This document shows positions 61,230-64,000 of a DNA stretch of 64,000 nucleotides, in pieces. The stretch is taken from contig VWYX01000274.1 in assembly GCA_013396525.1 (NCBI GenBank), positions 850,794 through 914,793 on the forward strand, read 5' to 3'. The notes below the pieces were generated by a model. That model was not told the DNA's origin and did not search any database. It worked only from the letters and a program-made list of their open reading frames with translations. The position numbers and the translations under genes are program-made. How positions within the stretch are numbered: position 1 is the stretch's first letter; every line of letters begins with the position of its first letter. The DNA is from Chaetorhynchus papuensis. Lineage: Eukaryota > Chordata > Aves > Passeriformes > Rhipiduridae.

Positions 61230-62406
61230 TTGGAAAATTGAAGAATCAAAATATACCATGACAGAAAAAATACTTCTCTCAGAAAATCTTTAAGAAATTT
61301 ATAGCAGAGGATATGTGTTGGTCCTCTCAAGAGAAGACAGAGGTTCTTGTCCCTCCCCCAGTACATCCCGGAGTGACTTTGTCCCATCAGAAAACAAGGC
61401 AACAAGAGGATACACCCAGGGTAGGAGACACTGGACCAAACCCTTGGGCTGCTTTGACTCTGGGTCTGGCACAGCTCACCCAACACAAAGTGCCCCAGCA
61501 GTAACACAGACTGGCACTACACTTCTTTTTTGATATACTTTGGGGATCTAAATAAACCAAACAAGGCATTTATGACTAAAGAAATTTTTCAATTGTATTC
61601 TTTGGACTAATTTTGGTATCTAGCCATTACCTTAAAGTATGTATTTTTAAACACAACACAAGTGTTGCAGCTCACTGACCTGTGAAACAGTGAGAATACA
61701 AAGAACAGTGAGGATTAAACACTTTAAATCCCTCCAGCTCTCACTAATACACTGTACTGGGAGAAAATACAAGGGAATATATTTACACCAAGTTCTGTCC
61801 TCATTTTTAAGTGGTTCCATAACATGTACAGACTCCAGCACATTGGATAGTTATTTTTGATCTGTGCTGCATTTTAAACACAACAGTTTTTAAAGGAATC
61901 TGATTAACTCAGTGTTACAACTGACAGAAGAGTGACGAGGTCCAGCAGAAACAGATGTTCCCTGCAACTTGCTTCTTCCATCCCACGTGTCTTTTAAGCA
62001 ACATTCAGATTCCATTTGGCACTTCTCCCAATATTTTTTCCCCATCTTTAATGCAATTGTAGGAAAATTTGACGCTTATCTCACTGCTATAAATTTAATA
62101 GCAATATTAAAGAACATCACTCACGTTAAATCTAAGAAAGTGAGACCATGATAATGTACATAGTTTTATGCTAATCCCTTAGCAGTACTCTTGTGTGCTC
62201 TCTTTTGCTTGCATTAGTACTCTGCTCAAAGTAGATTAGTCTGTGCAAACCTGCCATGCCTGCTGCACTCTGCCCAAGGTCTCACCCCTGCCTGTGGACC
62301 AGCACAGCCACACCGAGCTGCCTGCAGTCCTAGAGCCAGGAGTTCTTCTGTGGCAGCTGGAATCCGGGCCCGTGGTTCGTACCTACACACCTTACCGTGC
62401 TACCTC
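61230..62406. other. Non-coding sequence, nothing recognised
   Basis: No gene or repeat is seen up to the LTR boundary. Confidence 0.55.
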
Positions 62407-62959
62407 TGTCCTGGTTCCAGCTGCAGAGGAGTTCATGTCCTTCCCAGTAGCAGTTACAGTGCTGTGTTTTGGATTTGGGATGAGAACAGTCATGGTAACA
62501 CGCTCATGTTTCAGCTGTGCTGAGCAGCTCATACTGCCCTGATAGCAAGGGGGGCTGGGGGCACGCGAAGCTGGGAGAGGATGCAGCCAGGAGAGCAGAC
62601 CCCAGCTGGCCAAAAGGATATCCCATGGCACAAGGCATCATGCTCACCAGAAAAACTGGGGGGAAAGCTGGCCAGGGTCCACTGCTTAGGAACAGACTGG
62701 GCATCCCTTGGTGGGTGGCGAGCAGGTGCTTTTTACCTGCATCACTTGTTTTTCTTGGGTTTTATTTCTCTCTCTCTTTTTATTTTCCTTCTCATTATAA
62801 TTTAGTATTACTGTTGTCATCATCATCATTATTTTATTTCAATCATTAGACTGTTCTCAGCACTCAAGTTTTCTCTGATTCTCTTATCCATCCCACCAAG
62901 AGGGAAGTGACTGAGCACCTCTGTGGGGCTTAGATGCTGTCTGGGGTTAAATCATGACA
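62407..62959 (+). mobile_element. Solo LTR of an avian endogenous retrovirus (ERVL-like)
   Basis: The element starts with TGTCCTGGTTCCAGCTG at 62407. It continues through ACAGTGCTGTGTTTTGGATT, GCTGAGCAGC, AAGCTGGGAGAGGATGCAGC, then GGATATCCCATGGCACAAGG, CATGCTCA, a CATCACTTGTTTT block and a TTATTATT-like tract. It ends CATCCCACC, GGGGCTTAGATGCTGTCTGG and GGTTAAATCATGACA at 62959. This block order matches a very common avian LTR. The TATATAAA box expected after CATGCTCA is replaced by CCAGAAAAAC, so the promoter looks dead. Flanking five-mers ACCTC and AACTG match at three of five positions, a possible eroded target duplication. No internal viral genes adjoin it. The family name is from memory. 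Confidence 0.85.
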
Positions 62960-63769
62960 AACTGAAAACATGAGTCACTGCAAATCAGTTATAAGAGTAT
63001 TAGCACAAAGAAGTATCAGTGTATTGTAGAGGAACCCTAAATAAATGTCTGTTAGTAGTAGAGTATGGAAAAGGAAAAGAATTTAGATAGGAAGTTCCCA
63101 ATCCCATTGTCATATCTGCTCAATGTGAAAAGCTTTAAAAACAAAAGAAGGGAATGTATGTGTGTGTATATTATACAGTTTAATAACTCTGCTGTAACTA
63201 CAAATTAATTCAAATCTTGTACTTGCATTAAAAATGAACTCTATCTATTTTATGTTGATCGTTAACTGAGAATATTTCACACTAGAGATTTGTCATATTA
63301 AGGAGAATTGAAACCACTTATATCAATTAATTGTATTATACATAATCTTTACATAGATTATAAAAAATAATTTAGATTCTATATTAAGGAAATATTAAAT
63401 GTGAATTCTGCAAGGAGTCATGACCCAAAGTCCCGCCTTTATTCCAAAATAATATTTTGGGATAGGGAAAGAAATGACAAAAAAAAAAAGGTGTAAATCA
63501 AAAGCTGATTGTGAGAACTCTTCAGTGAAACTTCTCCATTGAAAGATGCAGCGTAATACAACAGAAATATTTTGTGCACACATGTCAGTGCCCTTTGGGA
63601 CAGGGGCTCACATATGGAAGGGAGAAGGAGGGGCTACAGCCTGGTGGTAGCAACAAGTGCAAGGAATAGGAGGTCCTAAATCCTTCAGGATGAGAACCTG
63701 AAGCTAGTTCTGCTGCTTTCCAGGCAGTCTTGGTTTGGACTTTCCTCGCTCCATTCCTCCTTTTTAAGA

Positions 63770-63770
<1 letters not shown>
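62960..63770. other. AT-rich non-coding sequence
   Basis: It includes a short TGTG/TATA tract near 63156-63175 and A runs near 63480. No gene is recognised. Confidence 0.6.
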
Positions 63771-63813
<43 letters not shown>

Positions 63814-63833
63814 ACAACAACAACACACCACCA
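63771..63833 (+). repeat. (ACT)n then (ACC/AAC)n microsatellite
   Basis: About thirteen ACT units (63771-63808) grade into ACC and AAC units. This compound trinucleotide tract is likely to vary between individuals. Confidence 0.95.
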
Positions 63834-64000
63834 AAACAGTTTAAGTTTTTAAATTTGAATATTAAAAAAAAACTTTCAAGACCTTGAAGCCTCAGTATTT
63901 TTCACTTGTTCTCATTTTTCATGGATAAATTCATCCTACTAATCTATAAAAACAGTCCAAAGAAACACCGAATGAAAGCAAGCTGGACTCTGCTAGAGAG
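63834..64000. other. Non-coding sequence to the window end
   Basis: This is AT-rich and nothing is recognised. Confidence 0.6.

Noticed and set aside
61079..61507. 142-codon minus-strand frame with a long hydrophobic run
   Set aside because: The poly-Leu stretch is the AAT/AGT microsatellite read in one frame.
1..64000. Bacterial-type systems (operons, CRISPR arrays, phage or plasmid modules)
   Set aside because: There are no long adjacent open frames, no ribosome-binding spacing and no spacer-repeat arrays. The repeats are vertebrate.

Overview
This is vertebrate nuclear DNA, almost certainly from a bird and probably from a songbird. The argument rests on repeats. A nearly full-length solo LTR of a common avian endogenous-retrovirus type lies at 62407-62959. 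A second, probably songbird-type LTR at about 18132-18865 is interrupted by a 290-base assembly gap. A very old antisense CR1 LINE lies at 57583-58337, and a decayed MIR-type SINE at about 2926-3095. The sparse repeats and moderately AT-rich background also fit a bird genome. These assignments come from recalled consensus features, not from a database search.

I find no protein-coding gene that I can name. The window reads as a gene desert or the inside of a very long intron. Most open frames are short, lie in several frames at once, and carry no recognisable domain. The one open frame clearly longer than chance predicts is on the minus strand at 36805-37563. It has a good splice acceptor near 37403 and a strong splice donor at 36808, so it could be an unannotated exon. 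I do not recognise its product.

Layout: 1-5000 is non-coding, with a perfect 24-bp palindrome, a telomere-like motif, a MIR remnant and a GC-rich hairpin. 5000-18131 is mostly AT-rich and unannotated, with a few GC-richer blocks. 18132-18865 is the gapped LTR. 18866-31360 is non-coding and includes an AT-rich block at 26700-27260 full of homeodomain/POU-like cores, which is a candidate conserved element. 31364-32290 is a GC-richer, ORF-dense block of unknown origin. 32300-57500 is non-coding apart from the candidate exon, small tandem duplications, homopolymers and two striking inverted repeats. 57583-59735 collects ancient repeat remnants. 59900-64000 holds a 42-bp tandem duplication, two trinucleotide microsatellites and the solo LTR.

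There is no evidence of operons, CRISPR, tRNA, rRNA or a multi-gene system. The items most worth checking are the candidate exon, the palindromes and hairpins, and the ancient repeat remnants.
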